NCBI GenBank assembly: GCA_946644025.1
Contig: CAMPCG010000117.1
Span: 1 to 8,311 of the forward strand
DNA length: 8,311 bases
Direction of reading: 5' to 3'
Origin: an uncultured Prevotellaceae bacterium
Lineage (GTDB): Bacteria > Bacteroidota > Bacteroidia > Bacteroidales > Bacteroidaceae
This document shows positions 1 to 6,458 of this stretch, piece by piece. Every line of letters begins with the position of its first letter. Position 1 is the stretch's first letter. The translations under genes and the position numbers were made by a program. The notes under the pieces are model-generated. The model saw only the letters and a program-made list of their open reading frames with translations. It had not been told where the DNA came from and ran no database searches.

Positions 1-2
1 TC

Positions 3-1886
3 AAGTACGACCTCACGCAGGAGAGCCTCGGCTTTGCCAGCACCAGCGGCACGGCAGCCGTCAACGACAACCCCTGCCTCGACCAGTACTGGGAGCTGTT
101 CTACGCCGGCATCGACGTGTGCAACAACGCCATGAAGTATGTCCCGCTGAACACGCTCATCAGCGACGAGAAGAAAGAGGCCTACCTGGCCGACGCCTAT
201 TTCCTGCGCGCACTCTACTACTCGCAGATGGTCGCCCTCTGGGGTCCCATCCCCTACAACAGCGAGGCCATCTCCTCGGTCAACACCAACCCTGTGCGTG
301 TGCCCGAGGCTGAGGTCTACCGCCACATCCTCGACGACCTGAAGACGTCCATGGAGAAGTACAAAACCGCCAACGTGATGAAGGCCGCCGCTGCCACCGC
401 TCCCGGCCGCGCCTACTACTACTCTGCCGAGGCACTCTATGCCCGCGTGGCTCTCTACGCCGCCTCATGGCTCGGAGCCAACAGCGTCGAGGGTTACGGA
501 AACCTCTACACCGAGGCACTCAACGCCGCCAACGACGTCATCAACAACAGCGGAGCCGCCTTCTACACCCGCTACAGCGACACCTGGAACCTGAACAACG
601 AGGACGTGACGAAGAACACGGAGAACCTCTTCGGTGTCTACTACACCAACGACCTCACCTCGGCCAACCGCAACAACTGTGTGCCCTTCCGCTTCGCCGA
701 CAGCGGCACGGGAAACTTCAACTCGCTCATGACCCGCACCGGCTACGGCCGTCAGGGAGGCAGTGCTTCCCACCTGATGTTCGTGCCCATGTGGAACAAC
801 GGTGCCAACGACCTGGGCGGCAACGGCAACAAGGCCACCAACGTCTTCGTGCGCGTCACCGGTTCCAGCAATGCTAACATCGTCAGTGCCGAGACGGGCC
901 TCAACGTCGACGTGTCGAAGTACTACTCGCCCTACGGACGCGGATTCACCCGCTACCTGCCCTCGCTCTACCTCTGGCAGATACTCGACGAGGTGAAAGC
1001 AACCGACCAGCGCTACAACGCCACACTGATCACTAGCTACCGCGTGCCCCAGGCACTGGCCCACAACTCCAAGAACTATCCCAACATGTGGGACCAGGAG
1101 TTCAAGGACTATGACAAGGCCTACGCCGAGGACGGCAACTACTTCAACGGCGGCGGCATCGGCATCCTCTACAGCCTCATGGACGGCGACAGCAGCGAGG
1201 GCCAGGCCCTGCAGGCCGCTGCCAAGGACAAGTACCGCCTGCAGTTTGCCTTCGGCGGCGACATCCCCGTCTACACCAGCGGCAACCCCGCAACGGCCCT
1301 GCCCACAGAGGCTGCCGTGGCATCGTCGAAGGTCTATGGCGACGACCGCTACAACAGCTACAAGATTGGCGGATGGTGCTCCTTCCCCGGCATCAAGAAG
1401 TTCCTCGACGACCAGGTCAACGACACCTATCCTGACCTGACCTACGACATCTCCGCCCGCGACGTCATGGTGCTCCGCCTGGCCGAGATGTACCTCATCA
1501 AGGCTGAGGCAGAGATGCAGACCGGCGGCAACGCACTGGCCACCATCAACCAGCTGCGCCAGGCACGCGCCATCAGCGGACAGGACAACACCATCAGCGG
1601 CACCGTCACCATCGAGACCATCCTCAAGGAGCGTGCCCTCGAGCTCTGCGGCGAGTACCAGCGCTGGTTCGACCTGAAGCGCACTCACACCCTCATCGAC
1701 CACGTGAAGGCATACAACGCCCAGGCAAGCGCCAACATCGCCGTCAAGCACTACTACAGGCCCATACCCCTGTCAGAGCTTGAGGTCGTCACCAACCGCA
1801 GCAGCCTCAGCGTGCAGCAGGATGCCAACGGCGTGATGCAGTACAACCAGACTGCCGACGGCATGTGGCAGAACCCCGGCTACTAA
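3..1886 (+). CDS. SusD/RagB-family outer-membrane nutrient-binding lipoprotein (5' partial)
   Basis: This is the 3' part of a SusD-like gene; the frame is open to the left edge, so the N-terminus with its lipoprotein signal is missing. A GTG at 117 is internal, because the 38 codons before it (YWELFYAGIDVCNNAM region) are typical SusD sequence. About 627 residues are visible, long for a family whose members are usually 500-600, so the central part may carry extra loops. Family hallmarks are the N-terminal TPR-like helices (AYLADAYFLRALYYSQMV, then a WGPIPY turn) and the C-terminal RagB/SusD block: LRLAEMYLIKAEAEM near 1480-1517 and ERALELCGEYQRWFDLKRT near 1630-1686. SusD proteins sit on the cell surface and cap a SusC TonB-dependent transporter, binding glycans or other oligomers for import. 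The susC partner is expected just upstream. No enzyme gene follows, so the substrate cannot be told. A terminator closes the gene about 50 bp after the stop. Confidence 0.95.
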   Translation, partial: KYDLTQESLGFASTSGTAAVNDNPCLDQYWELFYAGIDVCNNAMKYVPLNTLISDEKKEAYLADAYFLRALYYSQMVALWGPIPYNSEAISSVNTNPVRVPEAEVYRHILDDLKTSMEKYKTANVMKAAAATAPGRAYYYSAEALYARVALYAASWLGANSVEGYGNLYTEALNAANDVINNSGAAFYTRYSDTWNLNNEDVTKNTENLFGVYYTNDLTSANRNNCVPFRFADSGTGNFNSLMTRTGYGRQGGSASHLMFVPMWNNGANDLGGNGNKATNVFVRVTGSSNANIVSAETGLNVDVSKYYSPYGRGFTRYLPSLYLWQILDEVKATDQRYNATLITSYRVPQALAHNSKNYPNMWDQEFKDYDKAYAEDGNYFNGGGIGILYSLMDGDSSEGQALQAAAKDKYRLQFAFGGDIPVYTSGNPATALPTEAAVASSKVYGDDRYNSYKIGGWCSFPGIKKFLDDQVNDTYPDLTYDISARDVMVLRLAEMYLIKAEAEMQTGGNALATINQLRQARAISGQDNTISGTVTIETILKERALELCGEYQRWFDLKRTHTLIDHVKAYNAQASANIAVKHYYRPIPLSELEVVTNRSSLSVQQDANGVMQYNQTADGMWQNPGY

Positions 1887-1933
1887 TCCCGGACCCTGCC
1901 GCCATCAGACGGCCAAGTCAATAATAGATTAAG

Positions 1934-1970
1934 GAGGTGTACACCCCTGTTGGGGGTGTTCACCTCTTTT
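1934..1970 (+). terminator. Intrinsic terminator after the susD-like gene
   Basis: A GAGGTG arm (1934-1939) pairs with CACCTC (1961-1966). After a single T/T mismatch, ACACCCC (1941-1947) pairs with GGGGTGT (1953-1959) around a 5-nt loop. The stem is followed directly by TTTT and an AT-rich run. This is a textbook rho-independent terminator 48 bp after the stop codon, and it makes the susD-like gene the last of its transcript. Confidence 0.9.
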
Positions 1971-2021
1971 ATTATTTATAACAACGGATTAAACGGATTA
2001 GTTATTCTATTACACAGATTC

Positions 2022-2067
2022 TTTTCTAACAACGGATTAAACGGTTTTCTAACAACGGATTAAACGG
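2022..2067. repeat. 23-bp direct repeat, two exact copies
   Basis: Positions 2022-2044 and 2045-2067 are identical and adjacent. Each begins TTTTCTAACAACGG and contains the CGGATTAAA unit. The copy lies in the left arm of the larger element and probably arose by slippage or unequal exchange. Confidence 0.9.
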
Positions 2068-2214
2068 ATTACACAGATTAAACTGATTACACGGATTGTT
2101 TATTCTATTACACGGATTTTTCTCGTAATTAGGCAATCCGTGAAATCAACAAGAAATCCGTTTAATCCGTGTAATCAGTTTAATCCGTAATCCGTTTAAT
2201 CCGTGTAATCAGTG

Positions 2215-2342
2215 TAATCCGTGTAATCAGTGTAATCCGTTGTTAGAATAAGATAATAATCCCTGTAATCAGTTTAATCCGTGTAATCAGTGTAATCCGT
2301 TGTTAGAATAAGATAATAATCCCTGTAATCAGTTTAATCCGT
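2215..2342. repeat. 60-bp tandem duplication inside the repeat element
   Basis: The 60 bases at 2221-2280 are repeated without a mismatch at 2281-2340, and the 60-bp period holds over 2215-2342, about 2.1 copies. Each copy contains four 9-bp units and a 24-bp spacer (TTGTTAGAATAAG..., 2240-2263 and 2300-2323). Exact identity implies a recent duplication or ongoing copy-number change. Confidence 0.95.
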
Positions 2343-2354
2343 TGTTAGATAGCT

Positions 2355-2397
2355 AAAAACGTGCTGGCGTATCCTCATGCTTCGAGGATACGCCAGC
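2355..2397 (-). terminator. Terminator of dnaN, perfect 14-bp stem
   Basis: GCTGGCGTATCCTC (2363-2376) pairs perfectly with GAGGATACGCCAGC (2384-2397) around a 7-nt loop. On the minus strand the stem is followed two bases later by GTTTTT (the complement of 2355-2360), which suits termination of dnaN, whose stop lies 35 bp away. On the plus strand only TTTA follows, so it may also act weakly in that direction and shield dnaN from the left. Confidence 0.88.
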
Positions 2398-2432
2398 TTT
2401 ATGGTGTTTGTGGGGGGGGCTGCGTAGGGGTG

Positions 2433-3557
2433 TCAGTCGTTGAGCAGCATGGGCATCATGAGCATGAGCACATCCTGGTTGTCGGGCTGCTCTGAGGGGA
2501 GCACGAGCCCGGCGCGGCTGGGGTCGGCCAGCTGTATGAGCACCTGTTCGCAGTCGAAGTTGCTGAGTATCTCGATGAACGACGAGCCTTTGAAGCCAAT
2601 GCTCATCGGCATCCCGTTGTAGTCGCACGACATGTGCTCGGTGGCGGTCTTCGAGAAGTCATAGTCCTCGGCGTCGAGCTGCAGCGTGCCGTTCTCTACG
2701 TGGAAGCGTATGAGGTTGCTCGAGTCGTTGCTGAAGGGCTGCACGCGTCGCAGTGCTGCGAGCAGTCCCAGCCGGTCTACGGTGAGCTGGTTGGGGTTGC
2801 TCTGGGGGATGACGGAGTTGTAGTTGGGGTAGCGTCCCTCGATGAGGCGGCAGATGAGAAGGCCCTCCTCGTAGATAATCTCGGCGTTGCGGTCGTCGAA
2901 GCGTATGACCACGTCGCCGCCCTGCTTGCCGAGCACGCCCTTGAGCAGTGTGGCGGGCTTCTTGGGCAGGATGAAGGATGCCGGCTGGTCGCTATGTATG
3001 TTGAGTATCTTGTTGCGCACGAGCTTGTGGCCGTCGCTGGCCACGATGGCGAGATGGTCGGGGGTGAGGTCGAAGTAGATGCCGTTCATCACGGGCCGCA
3101 GCTCGTCCTGCGCGGTGGCGAAGAGTGTGCGGGTGATGTTGTCGCCCAACACGGGCGTGGGGATGTTGATGATGGTGGCCTCGTCGCCTATCTGTTGTGG
3201 CTGGGGGAACTCGTCGGCGTTCTCCACGGGCAGCGAGAACATACCGTTGAGGTAGCTGATGCGGGCGATGTTCTGCGTCTGGTCAACCTCGAAGGTGATG
3301 GGCTGCTCGCTGATGCCCTTGACGGCCTCGAGCAGGTCGTGGTTGCCCACGCAGAAACGGCCGTTGCTGTCGCTCTCGTTAAGTTCCAGGGTGGTCTTCA
3401 TCATCACCTCGCTGTCAGAAGCTGTCAGGTAAAGGCGTCCGTCGTTCACCTCAAAGAGGAAGTCGCCCAGAATGGGCAGTGAGTTCTTACTGTTGATAAC
3501 TCTTGCCAGGGCAGACAGACGAGTGCCCAAGGCGGTGCTTGAAACTGTGAATCTCAT
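2433..3557 (-). CDS. dnaN: DNA polymerase III beta subunit (sliding clamp)
   Basis: The 374-residue product matches the beta clamp in length and sequence from end to end. It starts MRFTVSSTALGTRLSALARVI, continues NSLPILGDFLFEV and has the family signature PVMNGIYFDL mid-protein. It ends in MLMMPMLLND, whose MPM triplet corresponds to the clamp's C-terminal protein-binding edge. DnaN dimerises into a ring of six similar folds round DNA and tethers DNA polymerase III and repair enzymes. The ATG at 3557 is preferred to an in-frame GTG at 3590 because that GTG overlaps the -7 promoter element, upstream of the likely transcription start, and the extra 11 residues do not resemble any clamp. It is transcribed alone, divergently from the DUF3127 gene, with its own promoter and terminator. 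It is not next to dnaA here. No damage is seen. Confidence 0.98.
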   Translation of the reverse strand: MRFTVSSTALGTRLSALARVINSKNSLPILGDFLFEVNDGRLYLTASDSEVMMKTTLELNESDSNGRFCVGNHDLLEAVKGISEQPITFEVDQTQNIARISYLNGMFSLPVENADEFPQPQQIGDEATIINIPTPVLGDNITRTLFATAQDELRPVMNGIYFDLTPDHLAIVASDGHKLVRNKILNIHSDQPASFILPKKPATLLKGVLGKQGGDVVIRFDDRNAEIIYEEGLLICRLIEGRYPNYNSVIPQSNPNQLTVDRLGLLAALRRVQPFSNDSSNLIRFHVENGTLQLDAEDYDFSKTATEHMSCDYNGMPMSIGFKGSSFIEILSNFDCEQVLIQLADPSRAGLVLPSEQPDNQDVLMLMMPMLLND

Positions 3558-3589
3558 ATAATTATTTGTTTGATTTCGGTTTTGGAGCA

Positions 3590-3621
3590 CAAAAATACAA
3601 AAAAGTGTGTTATTAGCAAAA
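3590..3621 (-). promoter_or_regulatory. dnaN promoter, Bacteroidetes -33/-7 type
   Basis: Read on the minus strand, TTTTG (3621-3617) is followed by 19 bases and then TATTTTTG (3597-3590). The second box is a full match to the Bacteroidetes -7 consensus TAnnTTTG, and the spacing is as expected. Transcription would begin near 3580-3584, leaving a short leader of about 25 bases before the ATG at 3557. This placement also rules out the upstream GTG as a start. Confidence 0.8.
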
Positions 3622-3627
3622 TTATTC

Positions 3628-3659
3628 TTGTTTTTTTTCGTCTTTTCAAACTATTTTAG
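3628..3659 (+). promoter_or_regulatory. Possible promoter of the DUF3127 gene
   Basis: TTG at 3628-3630 and TATTTTAG at 3652-3659 are separated by 21 bases. The second box matches TAnnTTTG at all but one fixed position. They lie in the AT-rich gap shared with the divergent dnaN promoter, about 55 bp before the start codon. TAATTTCG at 3660-3667 is an alternative -7 box but lacks a well-spaced TTG. Inference from consensus only. Confidence 0.4.
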
Positions 3660-3712
3660 TAATTTCGCCGACCAAAGAGAACAAGTCAAACAAGTAATAA
3701 CAAATTTAATTT

Positions 3713-4168
3713 ATGGATTTAACTGGAAAGATTATTGCCATTCTCCCTGCCAGCAGTGGAGTGTCTAGAAACACAGGTAACCCTTGGATGAGCCAAGATT
3801 ATGTCATAGAAGTTCCCGGTCAGTACCCTCGCCGCATGGTGTTCCGTGTCTTTGGTGAGGAACGCATCAAGATGTTCAATATCCAGGCTGGGGAAGAGAT
3901 TACGGTGCAGTTTGATATTGACGCCCATGAATATCAGGGCCGTTGGTTCAACGACATCCGCGCCTTCAACGTGTTCCGCGGGCAGCCCGCCCAGGCCGTT
4001 CCCCAGGCCACTGCTGCTCCCGGCGCTGCTCCCTTCCCGCCGACTCCCGGCGCCACGCCCCAGGCTGCACCCTTCCCCCCGACGACTGAGGCTCCTGCCG
4101 CCGCAGCCCCCTTCCCGCCGGCACAGAGTGCTCCCGAAGAGGGCGCTGCCGACGACCTGCCCTTCTGA
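3713..4168 (+). CDS. DUF3127 protein with SSB-like disordered tail and acidic tip
   Basis: The 151-residue product has two parts. Residues 1-90 (MDLTGKIIAILPASSGVSRN..., then PRRMVFRVFGEERI, ITVQFDIDAHEYQGRWFNDIRAF) match the DUF3127 family of Bacteroidetes and are rich in beta-strand-like segments ending in GRWFNDIRAF, as in small OB-fold proteins. Residues 91-145 form a Pro/Ala-rich, probably disordered linker with three APFPP repeats at 106-110, 119-123 and 132-136. The protein ends in ADDLPF, which closely resembles the DDDIPF tip by which bacterial single-stranded DNA-binding protein recruits replication and repair enzymes. DUF3127 has no established function that I know of; an SSB-like role is my inference. 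The gene is divergent from dnaN and lies upstream of an exonuclease gene, which fits. It starts at an ATG after an AT-rich leader and is followed by a GC-rich hairpin. Confidence 0.9.
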   Translation: MDLTGKIIAILPASSGVSRNTGNPWMSQDYVIEVPGQYPRRMVFRVFGEERIKMFNIQAGEEITVQFDIDAHEYQGRWFNDIRAFNVFRGQPAQAVPQATAAPGAAPFPPTPGATPQAAPFPPTTEAPAAAAPFPPAQSAPEEGAADDLPF

Positions 4169-4195
4169 CCTACCTCTACACCACCCTATCCAGAT

Positions 4196-4240
4196 GGATT
4201 TGCCCCCCTGCACCGCTGCTGCGTGCAAGGGGGCAAATTC
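4196..4240 (+). terminator. GC-rich hairpin after the DUF3127 gene
   Basis: ATTTGCCCCC (4198-4207) pairs with GGGGGCAAAT (4229-4238). One C/A mismatch follows, then TGCAC (4209-4213) pairs with GTGCA (4223-4227), with a 9-nt loop. The stem is strong but is not followed by a T run, so it may be a terminator of weak type or an mRNA 3'-end stabiliser. It lies 27 bp after the stop codon. The remaining sequence to 4340 shows nothing recognisable. Confidence 0.55.
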
Positions 4241-4345
4241 GTAATGCGCCCCGCGCCCTTACCTGCCGAACCGATGCCTACGCCTCGGCCAGTCCGCGTA
4301 TTTCCCTTCCTGAACATCGCGCAGCAACAAAAAATCTTAATATAT

Positions 4346-4376
4346 TTGGCCAATTAAGGAAAAGATATTACTTTTG
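4346..4376 (+). promoter_or_regulatory. Promoter of the exonuclease operon
   Basis: TTG (4346-4348) and TACTTTTG (4369-4376) are 20 bases apart. The latter is a full match to the Bacteroidetes -7 consensus TAnnTTTG, in a locally AT-rich island. Transcription would begin only about 15-20 bases before the ATG at 4400, giving a very short leader. No other promoter is evident before the next two genes, so this one probably drives all three. Confidence 0.75.
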
Positions 4377-4399
4377 CAACATTAAAGACTGAAGACTGA

Positions 4400-5272
4400 A
4401 TGAAACTGAACCTTAAGAAGCCACTGGTCGTCTTCGACCTGGAGACGACCGGCCTTGACCTGGTGAACGACCGGATCATACAGATTTCCTTTATCAAAGT
4501 GCTGCCCGACGGCACCGAGGAGCGCGAGAACTACCTGGTGAACCCCGAGCGGAAGATTAAGCCCGAGATTACGCAGCTGACGGGCATCAGCGACGCTACG
4601 GTGGCCGACAAGCCCACGTTCCGCCAGCTGGCTCACACGCTGGAGGAGAAGTTCCGCGGCTGCGACTTCGCGGGCTTCAACAGCAACCACTTCGACATTC
4701 CCCTGCTGGCCGAGGAGTTCCTGCGCGCCGGCATAGACTTCGACTTCTCACGCTGCCGACTGATTGACGCGCAGACCATCTTCCACAAGATGGAGCGGCG
4801 CAACCTGGCCGCCGCCTACAAGTTCTACGTGGGCCGCAAGATGGAGGACGACTTCGAGGCCCACCGCGCCGACCAGGACACCGAGGCCACCTACCGCGTG
4901 CTGCAGGCCGAGCTGGACCACTACACCGAGGAGCACCAGCGCGCCCTGGGCGAGGACCCGGAGGGACGAGTGCTGCCCAACGACATGGACTTCCTGGGCG
5001 AGTTTTCGCGCACTAACAATAATGTGGACTTCGCCGGGCGCATCGTCTGGGGAGAGGCGAAGGACGAGAAGGGCAACACCATCGTGGGCCAGGACGGCAA
5101 GCCCGTGATGACCGAATACTTCAACTTCGGCAAGCACAAGGGGAAGACCGTCAGCGACGTGCTGCGCCAGGACCAGGGCTACTTCGCCTGGATCATGCAG
5201 GGCGACTTCACCAACAACACCAAGCAGGTGCTCACCCGCATACGGCTGCGCGAGGCCATGAAGGGTAAATAA
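4400..5272 (+). CDS. DnaQ-like DEDDh 3'-5' exonuclease with ExoX-like C-terminal domain
   Basis: The 290-residue protein starts with an RNase T/DnaQ exonuclease domain (about residues 7-175). All catalytic residues are visible: D13 and E15 in VFDLETTG (motif I), D99 in NSNHFDIPLL (motif II), and H155 and D160 in AHRADQDTEAT (motif III, DEDDh type). The family removes nucleotides from 3' ends with two metal ions. After a linker, residues 238-290 (TEYFNFGKHKGKTVSDVLRQDQGYFAWIMQGDF...) match the small module found at the C-terminus of exodeoxyribonuclease X-like proteins. That makes it a stand-alone proofreading or repair exonuclease more likely than a generic epsilon subunit; the name 'DNA polymerase III epsilon' often given to such genes would be an over-call. 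The ATG at 4400 fits the short leader and places the catalytic motif normally. It is the first gene of the probable operon. Confidence 0.93.
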   Translation: MKLNLKKPLVVFDLETTGLDLVNDRIIQISFIKVLPDGTEERENYLVNPERKIKPEITQLTGISDATVADKPTFRQLAHTLEEKFRGCDFAGFNSNHFDIPLLAEEFLRAGIDFDFSRCRLIDAQTIFHKMERRNLAAAYKFYVGRKMEDDFEAHRADQDTEATYRVLQAELDHYTEEHQRALGEDPEGRVLPNDMDFLGEFSRTNNNVDFAGRIVWGEAKDEKGNTIVGQDGKPVMTEYFNFGKHKGKTVSDVLRQDQGYFAWIMQGDFTNNTKQVLTRIRLREAMKGK

Positions 5273-5299
5273 CGGCTTACACATTATCGGTCAGACATC

Positions 5300-6445
5300 A
5301 TGCAAGAGAGGAAAATGCTGGAGGCACACATTGACAAGCACGACTACAAAGTGCTCGTCGTGGACGACCTGCCCATCAACGTGCTCCTGCTGACGAAGCT
5401 GCTGGGCAACGAGGGCTACCAGACGTGTACCGCCAACAGCGGCAGTACGTGTATAGAGCAGGCCCGCATCCAGCAGCCCGACCTCATACTGCTCGACGTG
5501 ATGATGCCCGGCATCAACGGCTTCGACGCCGCCGCCATCCTGAAGAAAGACCCTGCCACGGCCGACATCCCCATCATCTTCATCACCGCGCTGAACGAGC
5601 CCGGCCACCTGGTACACGGCTTCCAGGTGGGCGCCAGCGACTACATCTCGAAGCCCTTCAACAAGGAGGAGCTCTCCATCCGCGTCTTCCACCAGATAAA
5701 GCTGGTGGCGGCGCGGCGCATCATTGAGCGGCAGAACGCCGAGCTGCGCGCCGCCATCGCCAACCGCGACAAGATGTACTCCGTCATTGCCCACGACCTG
5801 CGCTCACCGCTGGCCAGCATACGCATGGTGCTCAACCTCATCGTCAGCTCCATGCCCGCCGACGTCATAGGGCAGGAGTTTGCCGAACTGCTCGACATGG
5901 CCAACAAGGAGTGCGAGGACGCACACGACCTGCTCGACAACCTCCTGAAATGGACCAAGAGCCAGACGGGACGCCTCAACATCGTGACGCAGGAGCTGGA
6001 GCTGGGCGACATCATTCCCGGCGTGGTGGACATCTTCGAGACGGTAGCCGCTACAAAAGGTGTCAGGCTCAGCTACCATGCCCCTGAGACGCCGCTCGTG
6101 GTCCTTGCCGACAACGACATGCTGAAGACCATCGTGCGCAACTTCCTGTCCAACGCCGTGAAGTTCTCGTCCGAAGGCAGCACCATCGACATCACCGTGA
6201 GCCAGGCCGACGACCACTTTGCCAAGATCAGCATCAGCGACCACGGCGTGGGCATCAGCCCCGAAAGCCTCGACAGCATCTTCCACAAAGGCGACACCAC
6301 CAACGGCACCGACGGCGAGGAAGGCTCAGGACTGGGCCTGCTGCTCTGCGCCGACTTTGCTGCCAAGAACGGCGGCAGCGTGACGGCAGAGTCCTCACCG
6401 GGCAAGGGCTCCACCTTCAGCGTCCTCATACCGCTGAGGAAATAA
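5300..6445 (+). CDS. Receiver-histidine kinase hybrid (REC-HisKA-HATPase), soluble
   Basis: This is a 381-residue signalling protein with the receiver first. In the receiver domain (about 16-133), VVDD holds acidic D22/D23, D66 in LILLDVMMP is the phospho-acceptor, T96 is in ITA and K118 is in SKPF. A charged, probably coiled-coil helix (134-157) leads to the HisKA domain with H165 in SVIAHDLRSPLASIR. The HATPase follows with the N box NFLSNAVKFS (N285), G1 DHGVGI (314-319) and G2 GSGLGL (342-347). All residues needed for kinase and receiver function are present. There is no signal peptide, membrane span or sensor domain, so it should be cytoplasmic and be tuned by phosphorylation of its own receiver. 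No DNA-binding regulator lies nearby, so its partners are unknown. It starts 27 bp after the exonuclease gene. An ATG at 5315 is an alternative start that would not remove any domain. Confidence 0.95.
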   Translation: MQERKMLEAHIDKHDYKVLVVDDLPINVLLLTKLLGNEGYQTCTANSGSTCIEQARIQQPDLILLDVMMPGINGFDAAAILKKDPATADIPIIFITALNEPGHLVHGFQVGASDYISKPFNKEELSIRVFHQIKLVAARRIIERQNAELRAAIANRDKMYSVIAHDLRSPLASIRMVLNLIVSSMPADVIGQEFAELLDMANKECEDAHDLLDNLLKWTKSQTGRLNIVTQELELGDIIPGVVDIFETVAATKGVRLSYHAPETPLVVLADNDMLKTIVRNFLSNAVKFSSEGSTIDITVSQADDHFAKISISDHGVGISPESLDSIFHKGDTTNGTDGEEGSGLGLLLCADFAAKNGGSVTAESSPGKGSTFSVLIPLRK

Positions 6446-6458
6446 CCATCCACACCGC

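Larger units (their letters stand above)
1979..2347. repeat. Palindromic repeat element made of 9-bp units
   Basis: This 369-bp AT-rich, non-coding stretch is built from variants of a 9-bp unit, T(G/T)TAATC(C/A)G. In the right half it reads on the plus strand: contiguous units fill 2161-2239, with one shortened to 7 bp at 2188-2194, and more lie at 2264-2299 and 2324-2341. In the left half the same unit appears reverse-complemented (CGGATTAAA, CGGATTACA and variants at 1985-1993 and 2056-2097). The outermost 16 bp, 1979-1994 and 2332-2347, are exact reverse complements. An inner pair, 2056-2097 and 2164-2203, also matches in inverted orientation with only a 2-nt gap and one mismatch, so a transcript could form a long hairpin. 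No open frame of note, transposase or clear target-site duplication is seen. Related 'aatccgtgtaatc'-style intergenic repeats are known to me from Bacteroidetes genomes, but I cannot name a family. Function unknown. Confidence 0.85.

Noticed and set aside
465..1751. 428-residue open frame on the minus strand opposite the susD-like gene
   Set aside because: It is a composition artefact of GC-rich codons: low-complexity Val/Ala/Gly/Leu-rich product with no domain, wholly antisense to a clear SusD gene.
1979..2347. CRISPR array
   Set aside because: Units are 9 bp and contiguous, there are no unique spacers of regular length, the two halves are inverted, and there is no cas gene.
1979..2347. Insertion sequence with target-site duplication
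   Set aside because: There is no transposase, and the bases flanking the 16-bp inverted ends do not form a convincing direct repeat; kept only as a repeat element.
2412..2419. Run of eight G as a phase-variable tract
   Set aside because: It lies between the dnaN stop and its terminator, not in a gene or promoter, so a change in length would have no evident effect.
2634..3482. 282-residue plus-strand frame opposite dnaN
   Set aside because: It is antisense to an unmistakable dnaN, and the translation is Val/Gly/Ala/Glu-biased without any motif.
3558..3590. N-terminal extension of DnaN from GTG at 3590
   Set aside because: The GTG overlaps the -7 promoter box, and the added residues do not resemble beta clamps; the ATG at 3557 gives the family's normal start.
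4241..4345. Small gene or RNA before the exonuclease promoter
   Set aside because: No start with a plausible frame, no clear promoter and no conserved structure could be seen.
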